Origin: Bremia lactucae
Taxonomy: Eukaryota > Oomycota > Peronosporomycetes > Peronosporales > Peronosporaceae
NCBI RefSeq assembly: GCF_004359215.1
Contig: NW_027152029.1
Coordinates: 2,163,136 to 2,227,135, forward strand
Direction: 5' to 3'
Length of the DNA: 64,000 bases
Part shown: in pieces, positions 52,495-62,249 of the stretch
Position numbering within the stretch: position 1 is the first letter of the stretch
Layout: every line of letters begins with the position of its first letter
Program-made: the position numbers and the translations under genes
Notes under the pieces: model-generated
Told to the model about the DNA's origin: nothing
Seen by the model: the letters and a program-made list of their open reading frames with translations, nothing else
The model's database searches: none

Positions 52495-52826
52495 TGTAAT
52501 GAGGCACACATTGGTTGGAGAACCGTTTTGTGGTACCTTTATTGTAATGGGGCACACATCGGTTGGAGAACCGTTGTTGTGGTACATTTACTTTATGGGT
52601 AAATACCCTTTTATTCTATTTTAAAATAATTAATTACTTAAATTCCATTTATTATGGGTAACAAATGTAGTCGCCGCCAGATATATATCTGGCGGCCGAA
52701 ATCTATTTTGAATTAGCTACGGTAAGGTTTTGAATTTAAATTAAAATTAAAAATGCTGAGTTTTCCTTTTGATCTTGAAGTCTAAAAGTCTTCCTCTATC
52801 TTTAGCAGCGAAGAAGCTCCGCTACA
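52495..52826 (+). repeat. 5' LTR of E-d with duplicated start
   Basis: The first 48 bp (TGTAATGAGGCACACATTGG onwards) are followed at 52543 by a second copy of the LTR start (TGTAATGGGGCACACATCGG). An 11-bp-arm hairpin (GCCGCCAGATA / TATCTGGCGGC) lies at 52673-52696. The inner end is GCTCCGCTACA; the PBS is TGGTAGCACTAG. Confidence 0.85.
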
Positions 52827-52882
52827 TCTGGTAGCACTAGTAGTCAATCTCTGAGTCTTTATAAGACTAAGCCTTCACTGAA

Positions 52883-53741
52883 ATGGAAGAGGTCTCAAAA
52901 CTTATAGAAGCGCAGGGCATAGCGTATGACAAGCTCAAAACTTTATTTGGGCTTGAATATGTAAAGTTCAGTATATTCAGGGACCAGAGGTTTTGCATGC
53001 AAGGGTTGAAACCTTCATGCGTACGAATCCTCCCCGATCGGCCAGGTTCAGGATCACCCTTGCGGCATCTATGCCAACTCGGTATATCTCTGTACCTCGA
53101 AGATAGAGCCATGGAGTGGGCACTCTCGTGCAGCGTCCATAGACGACGCTTTTTTTTCTCATGGGATTCGGTAATTCAGCAAATGACCAGCATGTTTGCA
53201 CCGCCTGATTAGGCTTTACGCATACGATCACGGCTCATAGCGACTCGACAGGGTAAACGAGCCCTAGAGGACCATGCCCAGGAGTTGAGAACACTCATTG
53301 CATCTATGCTTCAAGGCCCGATGCAAGAAGCAACTATCGTAAATTTTTTTGGGGTTTCTCAATGAAGGCGTTGACCGTTCGGAATTATTACGACCCCATC
53401 CAGCTACTTTCGAAGACGCAATTGCCATAGCGCTACGCGCTGAGTTCGTCTTTAAGTCTGCTCGCGTTAGCCCGCCTATTTACCGAACAAGCTCTTCGAG
53501 CACATTGGTACCGTCTAATAGACCGGAATTCATGGATCTACGCCTCGTTGAGGAGGGAGAAAAGGCACTTCAAGCAGTGGAACAGCATGAAATCATTTGT
53601 AGATGTTGTATGTGCGGAAGCACGAAACATTTACGTCCGGCCTGTCCCCTACAAAATACTCGTAAAGCTCAAAATAGCACCAATTCCGACCTATACCAGA
53701 AATCTGGTACGGTGCGGAAAACGTCGATACCATGTAGGTGA
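52883..53741 (+). pseudogene. E-d gag
   Basis: MEEVSKLIEAQGIAYDKLKT start, then RAMEWALSCSVHRRRF, IQQMTSMFAPPD, GFLNEGVDRSELLRPHPATF, FMDLRLVEEGEKALQAVEQH and CCMCGSTKHLRPAC (intact CCHC knuckle). About 180 bp of the capsid region present in E-b are missing, and several frames are used. Confidence 0.8.
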
Positions 53742-53799
53742 AAACCGCTCTACTGGGGAAGACCTAGGCTCTGTTAAAACTCTAGGAGGTGAGAATAAA

Positions 53800-54180
53800 T
53801 AGAATCTAGCCCCAATTAGATCGGTGAGAGTACAAGCCTGGCTGCTAGTCGCTTTAGCGACTGTAAAGGGTTTTGATAAGCCGTGGTCAATTATAATTGA
53901 CTCAGGAGCGTCTTGCACTTATGCTTGACGTCTTTCGCTTGAGGGAAACTAATGCGTTGGGGACTTAAAGCGCATGAAAGTGATACAATCACTGCTCGCT
54001 TAGCGACTGGGACTCGTGTCACTGCTCCTAAAGTTTCTTGAATTTAGGCAAGAAGTTTCTGGACTTTGACAGTATGGAACGCTGCCTCGTCCTTAATCGA
54101 ATTCGAGATATGATCCCATCCTTGGTATGGCCTGGATTAAACGCCATGAGTCACGGATCGATTGGAGGTCTAAGACCTTA
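53800..54180 (+). pseudogene. E-d protease region
   Basis: FDKPWSIIIDSGASCTYA-like sequence at about 53870-53930 ends in a stop; the flap region and FDSMERCLVLNRIRDM follow in another frame. Confidence 0.6.
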
Positions 54181-54420
54181 GGCACCACGCGCAATGTTCC
54201 AAGCAAATTTCTGAGAAGTCATGAGCCCACCTTTGCTAGGAGACAAAAGCGCTATTGGCGCATATGACTGACTAAATTTATCAGTGTGTTAGACATTGTA
54301 ATATCTGAGTTACTAAATCCAATGTTGAAAACATTTATTTTGGGCTTAACTCAGAAAAAGGAGTTGGAATGGCACGTATTCCGTCGAGTAGCAATTGTTT
54401 TAAAAACGATTCACTAAATG

Positions 54421-54971
54421 CTAAAAGCATTGTTGGCCTAAGACCGAGTCATCAAGGGTGTTATATCCCTGAGATACGTGGAGTGGCAAGTCTAAGTCCA
54501 CCGTGGTCGGCCGAGGTGGCATCATGCTGAGTGTCAGTAGTGACATAATTGGCGGTTCGCCAGGGCATTTTGGGTCAAACCCTCCTAATGCACGTGAAGC
54601 GACACGTAAACGTTCGCTGGATAAGGAAGTTGAGTTACCTAACTCCTTGTCGGATGTCAAATTAGACACCATGTCTTGTATAGAACCAATACAGGCTGGA
54701 AAACCCGGGGACGTGAATGTCCCGGCCTCTAATAGGCGTATTGTCTCCACTCCAAGACAGGATGGACACGAAGCGTGCAACCCTCACAAAGTGATACGAG
54801 TGAGCAATTACATACGCTTGTAAATGGTGTAACCGGTAACATTGAGGGGGAAGTTAGCCTTGCGGTAATCCCTTCGTTACATGCTCTTTTAGAGCTGGAC
54901 GAAATGTCTATTGATGAGTGCGGTCGAGCCTTAAAGGCTGGTGACTTATCTGAAATGGTGGCATTCGACCT
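54421..54971 (+). pseudogene. E-d protease-RT linker
   Basis: MLSVSSDIIGGSPGHFGSNP, KEVELPNSLSDVKLDTMSCI, then [20 protein letters not shown] and [20 protein letters not shown]. Nearly the same as E-b. Confidence 0.7.
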
Positions 54972-55800
54972 TTGGTTGAGTTAAACTCATCGTCACTTCT
55001 AGACGAAGCTGTCCTGGATGACACAAAAGCTGCACTTAGTGCGCGAAATGGGTCATCGATCCTTAAAGATCCTACGGATTCCTTTTATTCCTTACTTAAG
55101 ATATTCCAAGATGTGGTATGTAATAATCCACCATCTGTTTCACTCCGGATAGAGGTGTTCGTCATGAAATTGACTTGGTTCCGGGAACCAAATAATGTGT
55201 CACAAGACAATGGCCTTTACCAAAGGAGCAGTGTGACGTCATTGACGATTTCTTCCGTGCATGAAGCTGGAATGGTACGAAAGAGCAAACCTCCTCATTC
55301 GACACCGACATTTTGTGTCAAAAAGCCAAATAGTAAATGGCGCATTGTACATGCTTATAATAAGCTTAATGCTGTCACTATACCAGCACAAACCCCCATT
55401 CCTAGAAAGGATGTTCTTCAGAATAATATGGTGGGATGTACAATGTACAGTGCATTGGACTTAGTCGATGGTTACTACCAATTGCTCATGCGAGCTAGCG
55501 ATATCCCGCTTACAGCGGTTAGCACCCCAAGCGGCATGTTATGGGAGTGGCTGGTTATGCCACAAGGGCTTTCCAACGCCCCGGCAACATTTAATCGTCT
55601 AGTGACGCAAATGTTTCGCCCTCATTGAGGTTATGCACATACTTAATTCGATGACATTTTTGTCCATAGTCGTGCGGAGCACGGTCGGTCGGATATGGAA
55701 AACCATTTAGACCATTTGCGAGCGGTGCTCGAGTGCATGCGCACAAGCAAATTGTATGCCAATGCATCTAAATGCGTTTTTGGCGCAGACAAAATTCCTT
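54972..55800 (+). pseudogene. E-d reverse transcriptase
   Basis: 218 open residues from TTG 54972 ([75 protein letters not shown]), then stops. ACT TAA TTC GAT GAC puts a stop at the YFDD tyrosine, as in E-b. The frame resumes with FDDIFVHSRAEHGRSDMENH and LECMRTSKLYANASKCVFGA, and the RT/RNase H deletion follows. Confidence 0.9.
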
Positions 55801-56400
55801 ATTCAGGATGCTTCATTGTTACAAACAGATGTTGATGGGCACGAACGTGTTATTGCGTTCGAGTCTAGACAGCTCAAAGCTGCGGAAAAGAACTACCCAG
55901 TTCATGACAAAGAGTTATTTGCTATGAAGTATTCTCGTCAAATTCAGAGTTCATCTGCTCGGCTCTAAGACGTTTGTGATATATACAGATCACGCGTCAT
56001 TACGCACAGCGACTAAGTCCCCCATCTCTCACAGAGAATGACCCGATGGCTATCCTTTTTCGCGGAATACAACTTCGAGGTGATTAATAAACCCCGCAAG
56101 CAGACTGCTTTGGCCGATGCGTTATCACGCAGGCCGGATTATGAGCTTTCTTATTTAACGACTATCTCGTCGCCTATTCCTGAATTAATCCGTTCGGCTT
56201 ACGCCAAGGGTGAACAGTGTGTAGCTCTGCTACGAGCTTTAAAGAACTCGGATCAGGCATTAAATTGTCGGCACGTTTGCGTGCAAGGTTACATGTATTT
56301 TCTGTCGATATCAACCTGTTGCTTTATTGCACAGACATCGCGGACCCTCCGCGTGTCGTTTTTCCTCATGATGAGGATTTAAAGTACCAAATCCTCTATG
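55756..56400 (+). pseudogene. E-d RNase H
   Basis: LNAFLAQTKFLIQDASLLQT (the deletion junction shared with E-b), DVDGHERVIAFESRQLKAAE, NYPVHDKELFAMKYSRQIQS, then MTRWLSFFAEYNFEVINKPR and ADALSRRPDYELSYLTTISS. A small change separates the two open stretches. Confidence 0.85.
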
Positions 56401-57290
56401 AGGCACACGATACTGTCCTTGGTGGTCATCTCGGTAGAGAAAAGACCTACGGCTCTATAAGCCAGAGTTATTGGTGGCCCAAACTTTATTAATGGGTCAG
56501 CACATATGTTCGCACATGCGAAACGCGCCAACGTATTAAACCCTCGGCGCATGATGTTGCGCTACTGGCGAGTCTTCCCGTCTCCATAGGTTGCTGGGAA
56601 TTCATTAGTATGGATTTTGTTTTTGGTCTACTTAAAAGATTCAGCCGGTAACTCCGGTACAGTGGTCTTTGTTGACCGATTGAGTAAAATGGATCACTTA
56701 GCGGCCGTGCCGGATTCCATTGATGGAGAGATGACAGCTAAGCTGGTTATCGATCGCGTGTTCGACAACATGGTTTGCCAGTGGCAATTGTCTCTGAACG
56801 GGACCCCCGTTTCACGGGTAAATTCTGGAAATCAATTTTCCGAGTACTTGGCACTTGATTGGATATGCCCACTGCGGACCATCCGCAGACCGATGGTCAA
56901 ACTGAACGTGTCAATCGCGTCTATGAAGATGTTTTACGCAGCGTGTGTGCTCAGACACCAAAGCGCTGGAGCTCAATGCTCCCAGTGGTGGAGTTTGCGT
57001 TAAATAACGCTGTTCATGTCTCTACAGGCTATACTCCGTCCTATGTAGACGGTCTTATCCACCCACGCGTTTTATTAACGATACCACTGCGTGATTCAGG
57101 GCTTGGTGGGGGAGAATTAGCCGATAGGCTTGCTGATATCAGCCCTGTTACCGTTCGGAAACAAGTAAGCGAGTTTCTCGCGACGCGATTTAGTGTCTTA
57201 AGACACGTAAGGGATACGATGGCTGATAGCCAATACAAACAAAAAGAACAAGCAGATGCCAAAGGCAGAAGCTATATTAATTATTAATTG
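56217..57290 (+). pseudogene. E-d integrase
   Basis: EAHDTVLGGHLGREKTYGSI, SQSYWWPKLY then a TAA, VSTYVRTCET. Core: CWEFISMDFVFG (first Asp), TVVFVDRLSKMDHLAAVPDS, an SLNGTPVSRVNSGNQF segment in which the second catalytic SDRD has become LNGT, and MPTADHPQTDGQTERVNRVY with the Glu. A long open post-core stretch (56859-57287) follows: RWSSMLPVVEFALNNAVHVS, TGYTPSYVDGLIHPRVLLTI. Confidence 0.87.
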
Positions 57291-57912
57291 GTCGGAGACC
57301 GAGTTTTGCTAAACGCTAAAAACCTACCTACCAACTTGGTTTCTGTGGTATTCAAGACCAAATTGCACCCGCGCTTTATTGGACCATTTACGGTCGTGGC
57401 CAAGAAGGGCCTAGCTTATACGCTAAACCTTCCCAGCATGCTACGTACACACCCAGTGTTCTACGTTGGCTTGCTTAAGCCATATCGGGACCCTTCCCAC
57501 GTGGATTTGAAGGCGCTTGCGCCGAGACAGGCGGTCATGCCGCGGATTGTTGCATCCTCACCAGGATATACAACTGGCCCTCTAAACGAGGCTGCTGACG
57601 CACCAGCGTCGAAAGACGGTCCCGAACCGCCTCAAAAGAGCTCTCAACCCGAGTAAGGACCTCACGTAGAAGTTGCACCTCGTGCCGTAGAGCATCAAAT
57701 ACTTCCGCCGAAATTTCGGCCCCCTCCCGCGCTGCTTGATGTAGAGAAACTTTTAAAGCGACGTCATCGTGAGGGTCAATACCAGTATCTAGTGAAGTGG
57801 ATAGGGTACCCCTCTTCTGAAAACTGCTGGGATTTCGAGGTACCTCTTCGGCAAGATTGCCCGTACGCCGTTGACGTTTTTGAGTGCCAAGCTCAGGGTC
57901 AACTCGCGTCAA
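57288..57912 (+). pseudogene. E-d integrase tail and chromodomain
   Basis: GDRVLLNAKNLPTNLVSVVF, KLHPRFIGPFTVVAKKGLAY, LRTHPVFYVGLLKPYRDPSH, to a stop at 57656. In another frame VEKLLKRRHREGQYQYLVKW and IGYPSSENCWDFEVPLRQDC give the chromodomain at about 57740-57870. Confidence 0.85.
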
Positions 57913-58724
57913 ACGACGCTTCCACCACTAAACGTGGGATTAGGTGGATCTTTAGCCTCAGTGCGGCTTCGATTTATGGTTGTACGGTCAACCGAATCAC
58001 TGAAATATCGGCTAGGCCTTTCTTCGTTTTGTGGCATAAATGTCGAACGTAACTGGCCTTTGGCATTAAGCTTAGTGAAATCGAAGCGAAGCTTCCGTTC
58101 CAAACGAACATCACCTCTATCCGCAGACTCTCTGATATTCCAGATATTACGAAGTCGGCAGCCCGGTGAACCCAATTCTCAAATGAGACTTCATTTTCAC
58201 TCCTTGTTTCGTTTGGAAACAAAACGATCGGAATTCCCATCATGGGGGTTACCGAAGCCACACGGGCTTGATCACGTAAACGCGTCAGATACTGGCTTCG
58301 CGTCATTACCTTTGGCGTAAGGTATTGCTCATGAAGAGCGTCGCGGGCAGCGATCTCCTCCCGCGTCCTCGCCGGGTCACCAGAGATCCAGATGGCCAAG
58401 CTATGACCCGCTATCTCTTTGGCACTCGTCCACACTAAGCGGAGTGAATCTATATTCACTATGAGCTTTAGCTCTCGCTATCTCGGTAGGTCGACGACAA
58501 GCTCTTTCCTCTATGAGGGTTATCTGCTTTTGCTCTTCATCGAGCGGATTCGTAATGATGTTGGACTCAGGGTCCCGTGTCCTGCTCAATGCAGTTAAAA
58601 AATCAGCGGCACCACGTTCTGGGAACGGATTCAGGGCCCGCCAGCGTTCACCCGGAGGAGAAGGCGTGAGCGAACGCCGCTCTTTTTCCTCCTCTTATTG
58701 AGAGTGACTTTCAAAGTCAACCAT
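57535..58724 (-). pseudogene. Antisense ORF of E-d with C-terminal coiled coil
   Basis: On minus, beginning beyond the sense coding region (ATG at about 58724) and running opposite the chromodomain: KERRSLTPSPPGERWRALNP, PESNIITNPLDEEQKQITLI, REEIAARDALHEQYLTPKVM, YLTRLRDQARVASVTPMMGI, VRLERKLRFDFTKLNAKG, PQNEERPSRYFSDSVDR, then TQKRQRRTGNLAEEVPRN and a coiled coil (DALRHEVQLLREVLTRVESS, FEAVRDRLSTLV). Stops at 58695-58697 and 58401-58403 and frame changes near 58160 and 57910 interrupt it. The same segments occur in E-b. I considered a LINE (the EERPSRYF stretch recalls RT flanks) but find no RT motifs. Confidence 0.5.
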
Positions 58725-58835
58725 TTCCTCATCGTCGAGGAAGCTGCTCAGAGTCTGTGACTCACGCTTGATTGCATAAGACAAAGGAAATAAAACACAC
58801 AACTTAAAATTGTATATACTAATAGATAATAAGGA

Positions 58836-58907
58836 TAAGCCTATAACCTCTTCTGAACTTTTCATTATTTTTTAATAATGAAAAGTTCAGAAGAGGTTAT
58901 AGGCTTA
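58836..58907. repeat. Perfect 34-bp inverted repeat (hairpin)
   Basis: The left arm at 58836-58869 (TAAGCCTATAACCTCTTCTG...) and the right arm at 58874-58907 are perfect reverse complements with a 4-nt T loop. It lies between the end of E-d and an ankyrin-coding fragment. Confidence 0.93.
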
Positions 58908-58908
58908 C

Positions 58909-59084
58909 GCCATCCACGCATACCACTTTAGCTTGTGTAAATGAATTCTTATCTCTATCTTATGCAGCTGTTATTAAAGGTAACTTAGAGCTCATAAAAT
59001 ACCTGATAGAACATTATGAAGTTGATCTTACTGCTGTAACCATGATTAATGGGAGGCCTTTAAAACTGCTCGATCAGCTAGCTT
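58909..59084 (+). pseudogene. Ankyrin-repeat gene fragment
   Basis: The frame reads ACVNEFLSLSYAAVIKGNLE, LIKYLIEHYEVDLTAV and NGRPLKLLDQLA before a stop. AAVIKGNLELIKYLIEHY is a recognisable ankyrin repeat helix pair. No start codon or upstream coding is seen; the frame begins right at the edge of the perfect hairpin. A captured or truncated gene piece, probably not expressed. Confidence 0.6.
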
Positions 59085-59405
59085 GATTAATAGCACTCGA
59101 ATATCATCACTCATTGCGAGTGTTTTCTCGCGATAACTTTAAAACTACTATTCCGTTTTCTGTCGGTCTACTGCGTTAGCAATGGTGACACCTTCCACGT
59201 GGTCGTGTGGACGCCACCAACAGGCATCAATTTCTTGGGTTGCGAGCGAAGCTTCTGTTTACAAGACAGATGCTCTGCCACTGATACTACCTACCACTTC
59301 TGCCCATGGTTTTGCCAACCGAACGGTTAGCTGTTTAGGTTCCAACCTTAAAGACGAAACGAAGCGAATGTTGTCACTCGGTGTCAACAGTCTGATGGGG
59401 AAGGG
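59085..59405. other. Flank of element F with tRNA-like sequence
   Basis: Mixed-composition sequence without coding similarity. The only structure recognised is the tRNA-like stretch listed separately. Confidence 0.4.
59221..59300 (-). ncRNA. tRNA-Thr-like sequence, possibly SINE-derived
   Basis: On minus, TATCAGTGGCAGAGCA resembles a D-arm with A box, followed by a perfect anticodon arm TCTGT-CTTGTAA-ACAGA (anticodon TGT, Thr). The T-arm is degenerate (GCTCGCAACCC in place of GGTTCGANNCC), and the acceptor stem does not pair. It looks like a decayed tRNA or the head of a tRNA-derived SINE. Confidence 0.4.
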
Positions 59406-59996
59406 TGTAATTGGGCACACATCGGTTGGAGAACCGTTGTTATGGTACATTTACTTTATGCGTAAAATACCCTTTTATCTGATTGTAATATAGTTAGTTA
59501 CTTAAATCCCATTTATTATGGGTAACGAATGTGGTCGCCGCCAGATATAAATTTGGCGGCCAAAATCTATTTTTAATTAGCTCGAGTAGGGTTTTTAGAT
59601 TTAAATAATTAAATAAAGTGCAGTTCCCGTTCTGATCTTAAAGTGTTAAGTGCCTTCCTAAGGCTTGCGCATTGATCTGTAAGGGATAGAAGCCTTTCTA
59701 AGGTACATTCTCTTGGGCACTCGTTGCCACTTGGTTCTACGAACCCCTGAATCCCTTTAACTAGGATTCCTTAAGCTTTTATAGCTTGTACGACTCCCTG
59801 AGTTGTTAAACCCATTCGTTCAATAGAACTAAGTGACTCTCTGAGTCTGAAAGTCTTCCTCTGACTTTAGGAGCGAGGTAGCTCCGCTACATGTGCGACT
59901 CTTCGAGTTGTACAATTTACTAATTCTATAGACTTTAACAGTTCTATGAGTCTATATGCCTTCCTCGGATTTATGAAGCGAGGTAGATCCGCTACA
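59406..59996 (+). repeat. 5' LTR of element F (E-like) with duplicated end
   Basis: TGTAATTGGGCACACATCGG to AGATCCGCTACA, followed by TGGTAGCACTCG (PBS, from 59999). The inner end is present twice: GGTAGCTCCGCTACA at about 59876-59890 and GGTAGATCCGCTACA at 59982-59996, with about 100 bp between them. Confidence 0.82.
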
Positions 59997-60055
59997 CCTG
60001 GTAGCACTCGTAGTCAAATTATGGCTGAGTCTTCATAAGACTAACTCTGTCTAAG

Positions 60056-60430
60056 GTGCAATCTTTAACAAAACTATCAGAAGCTAAACGCTTAGCGTTT
60101 GGAAAGCTTATAGCTTTTGGCCCCGAGCAAATGGATCATGTCCTATCTCACGACCCAGACGTGCTTGATGCAAGTCTTGAAGCCTTCATGCACTTTAAAT
60201 CCAATCTTACTGGACAGTTCATGACCACCAAGCGGTACTTATACCAGTTTATACATTCTCGTACCTGATTAGGAGCCTAAGGGTCACCCTCTTGTCTTGA
60301 GTGTCAAGACATACGAGGGCAAATAATGAGAAATTTTCTTTTTTGGATCAGAGAGGAAACGGCCATGAACTCTGTTTTTCTTCAAATTGCGAAAAGCGAG
60401 TTATTTTGGCCAATTTAATCTCCGTGACAG
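60056..60430 (+). pseudogene. Element F gag
   Basis: LTKLSEAKRLAFGKLIAFGP, EQMDHVLSHDPDVLDASLEA and FMHFKSNLTGQF correspond to the start of E gag (compare EVLNARLEAFMRNE), but at much lower identity, so F is a distinct subfamily. Breaks down after 60270. Confidence 0.75.
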
Positions 60431-61190
60431 AACCAGGGAGTGAGTATTCATATGTTACATGTCTATAGACGTTTCTTAGCCCATGTTTGTTTGAAGGCCC
60501 GTCCTGATAGAAATGTCACTCGTTTAGACGTGGCTTTGTCTTAATCTGTCGGGTAGTCGTTCTAGACTGGGAAGCGGGTGCCGTTGCTCTCCTGGCTAAG
60601 GCGCGCCTTCCAACCGCACCAGGCTCCAGGCACTGTGCCGGTTCATGCGACGCTTGACTTCCTGTCAGCTAGCCGTCTACTGCCACAGGCTCTCGGCTCT
60701 GTGCAGGACTATGGGACACATGACTACTTGTCATGGCTCTTTTCACTACCCCAGTCTCTACGAGCTGAGTAGGAATTGGTGACGTTTGACATCCTGTCAA
60801 CGCACCCTACTATCAGGTACTCATGAGAGAGTCCGATGTCGCACAGTTGCGAATTCTACGCAGGACACCGGAAAGGATGTGCTCCTGCGAGAGGCGTACG
60901 CAACTAATGTCGTGTCGAACACAGTTGGGTGTTCGAGGCCGTCGAAGCCGAAATTGCGGATACATCCTCACTTGAGGTGCTTCAGCAAGTCTTTAAATCT
61001 GCGGAGGAGATAGCAAAACTCCCGAGATGTCGTGGAATCTGTTCCTTGACGAATTAAAAGAAGGAAAGATCCACGAAATAGTCACAACAGTTTCAGAAGA
61101 GAGCTTGGTGGACTATTGCTCGTCGTCTTAATGGACGAGAGCGTCCTAGAACGGACAATAAGAAACATTTCGCTGGTCAGGGTTGGGATG
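60431..61190 (+). pseudogene. Element F, unrecognised gag/protease-linker part
   Basis: Open pieces 60578-60772 and 60786-61013, and a degenerate helix-rich stretch, have no motif I can name. By position they should be the rest of gag, the protease and the linker. Confidence 0.4.
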
Positions 61191-61194
61191 CCTT

Positions 61195-61625
61195 GAGAGT
61201 CACTCCATTCTATGACGTTCTGTGGATACATCGCAATGTATTCCCAGAAGAAGTGCCGAGCCGCCTATTAGCAGATAGGGGCATCGAGCACGAAATTCAA
61301 ATTTGAAATTAGGCACCAAGTCTTGTGTGACCATGCAATATCCGTTGCTGAAAGAACGAGTCGATTATATCGATGAATTCTTCGACAAGCGAGCGAAGGC
61401 GGGACCTGTGCGTGAGAGCAAATCACCTAACTGCAGCCCGACCTTTTGTGTGCGTAAAGCCACAGGTGGATGACGCGTGGTTCATGATTACAATAAGCTG
61501 AACCCGGCGACCATACCGGCGCATACGCCAATACCGCCGAAAGATGTATTGTTAAACTCCATGGGAAAGTCAACGATCCTTTCCGCATTGGATTTAAAGG
61601 ATGGCTACATCGGGTTCGTCAAATA
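61195..61625 (+). pseudogene. Element F reverse transcriptase, N-terminal part
   Basis: FYDVLWIHRNVFPEEVPSRL, LADRGIEHEIQI, QYPLLKERVDYIDEFFDKRA, SPTFCVRKATGG (here NCSPTFCVRK), VVHDYNKLNPATIPAHTPIP, LNSMGKSTILSALDLKDGY. The sequence switches at about 61616 to gag-type sequence. Confidence 0.8.
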
Positions 61626-61800
61626 GACCGGAAATCATATATCTCAGCCTTGCTGACGAAAACGAAGAAGCGGGGATTCAAGCCGTGGAACAGCAACGAA
61701 ATATATGAAAATGTTCGATGTGCGGTATCACGACACTTTCGTCAGGCGTGTTCGTTGCGCAAACTGCGCAAAGCTCGAAAGAGCAACAGCTTCTCGAAAG
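61616..61800 (+). pseudogene. E-type gag zinc-knuckle fragment
   Basis: SSNRPEIIYLSLADENEEAG, IQAVEQQRNI then a stop and KCSMCGITTLSSG, matching the knuckle region of E gag (SNRPEPMDLSLVEEGEEALQ). A rearranged piece, out of order after RT. Confidence 0.7.
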
Positions 61801-62160
61801 CGAGGCTTTAGAGCGGATCCCGCTAAGGTAAAAGCCATAGTAGATTGGCCGGTTTCTAAAAACCAAAAGGATTTGCGTAAGTGGTTGGGTCTCGCCAATT
61901 ATTTACACTAATATTGCGTAATTTACGCTGATATGGCTAGGCCATTGTCTAATCTCCTTAAAAAGGATACATATTGGTGTTGGACTAGCACCGAAAATAT
62001 TGCTTTTCGAGCAGTTAAGGATAGTCTTATCCATGCCCCGATTCTGGCACTGCCAAACCCAAAATTGGCCTTTCAGTGTCGTCTGTGACGCATCAGATTT
62101 TGCCATTGGCAGGGCTCTTATGTCCAAGAGTTGCGAGCTCTCACCTATTTCCCCCTGACG
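61800..62160 (+). pseudogene. RT connection and RNase H fragment
   Basis: GFRADPAKVKAIVDWPVSKN, QKDLRKWLGLANYLH, MARPLSNLLKKDTYWCW, FRAVKDSLIHAPILALPN. Stops at about 61909 and 62086. Confidence 0.8.
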
Positions 62161-62249
62161 GGAAGATAAGAAGCGTGAGCGCACGCGAGAAGCCTGATTA
62201 GGCAGACACACACGCTGGACAATTGCTGATTCAGCGTGCCCCCAGCCAA

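Larger units (their letters stand above)
52495..58757 (+). mobile_element. Ty3/Gypsy element E-d
   Basis: Plus orientation: 5' LTR 52495-52826, gag, protease, linker, RT, RNase H, integrase, chromodomain and the antisense ORF region to about 58757. No 3' LTR follows; a hairpin and ankyrin-coding fragment come instead. The most complete E copy, but disabled by many lesions. Confidence 0.87.

Noticed and set aside
57909..58460. LINE (non-LTR) reverse transcriptase fragment antisense to E-d
   Set aside because: The RLERKLRFDF...EERPSRYF stretch recalls the segment before LINE RT, but none of the RT motifs (FADD and others) follow, and the frame continues into a coiled coil opposite the chromodomain. 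I treat it as an antisense ORF and leave the LINE idea as an alternative.
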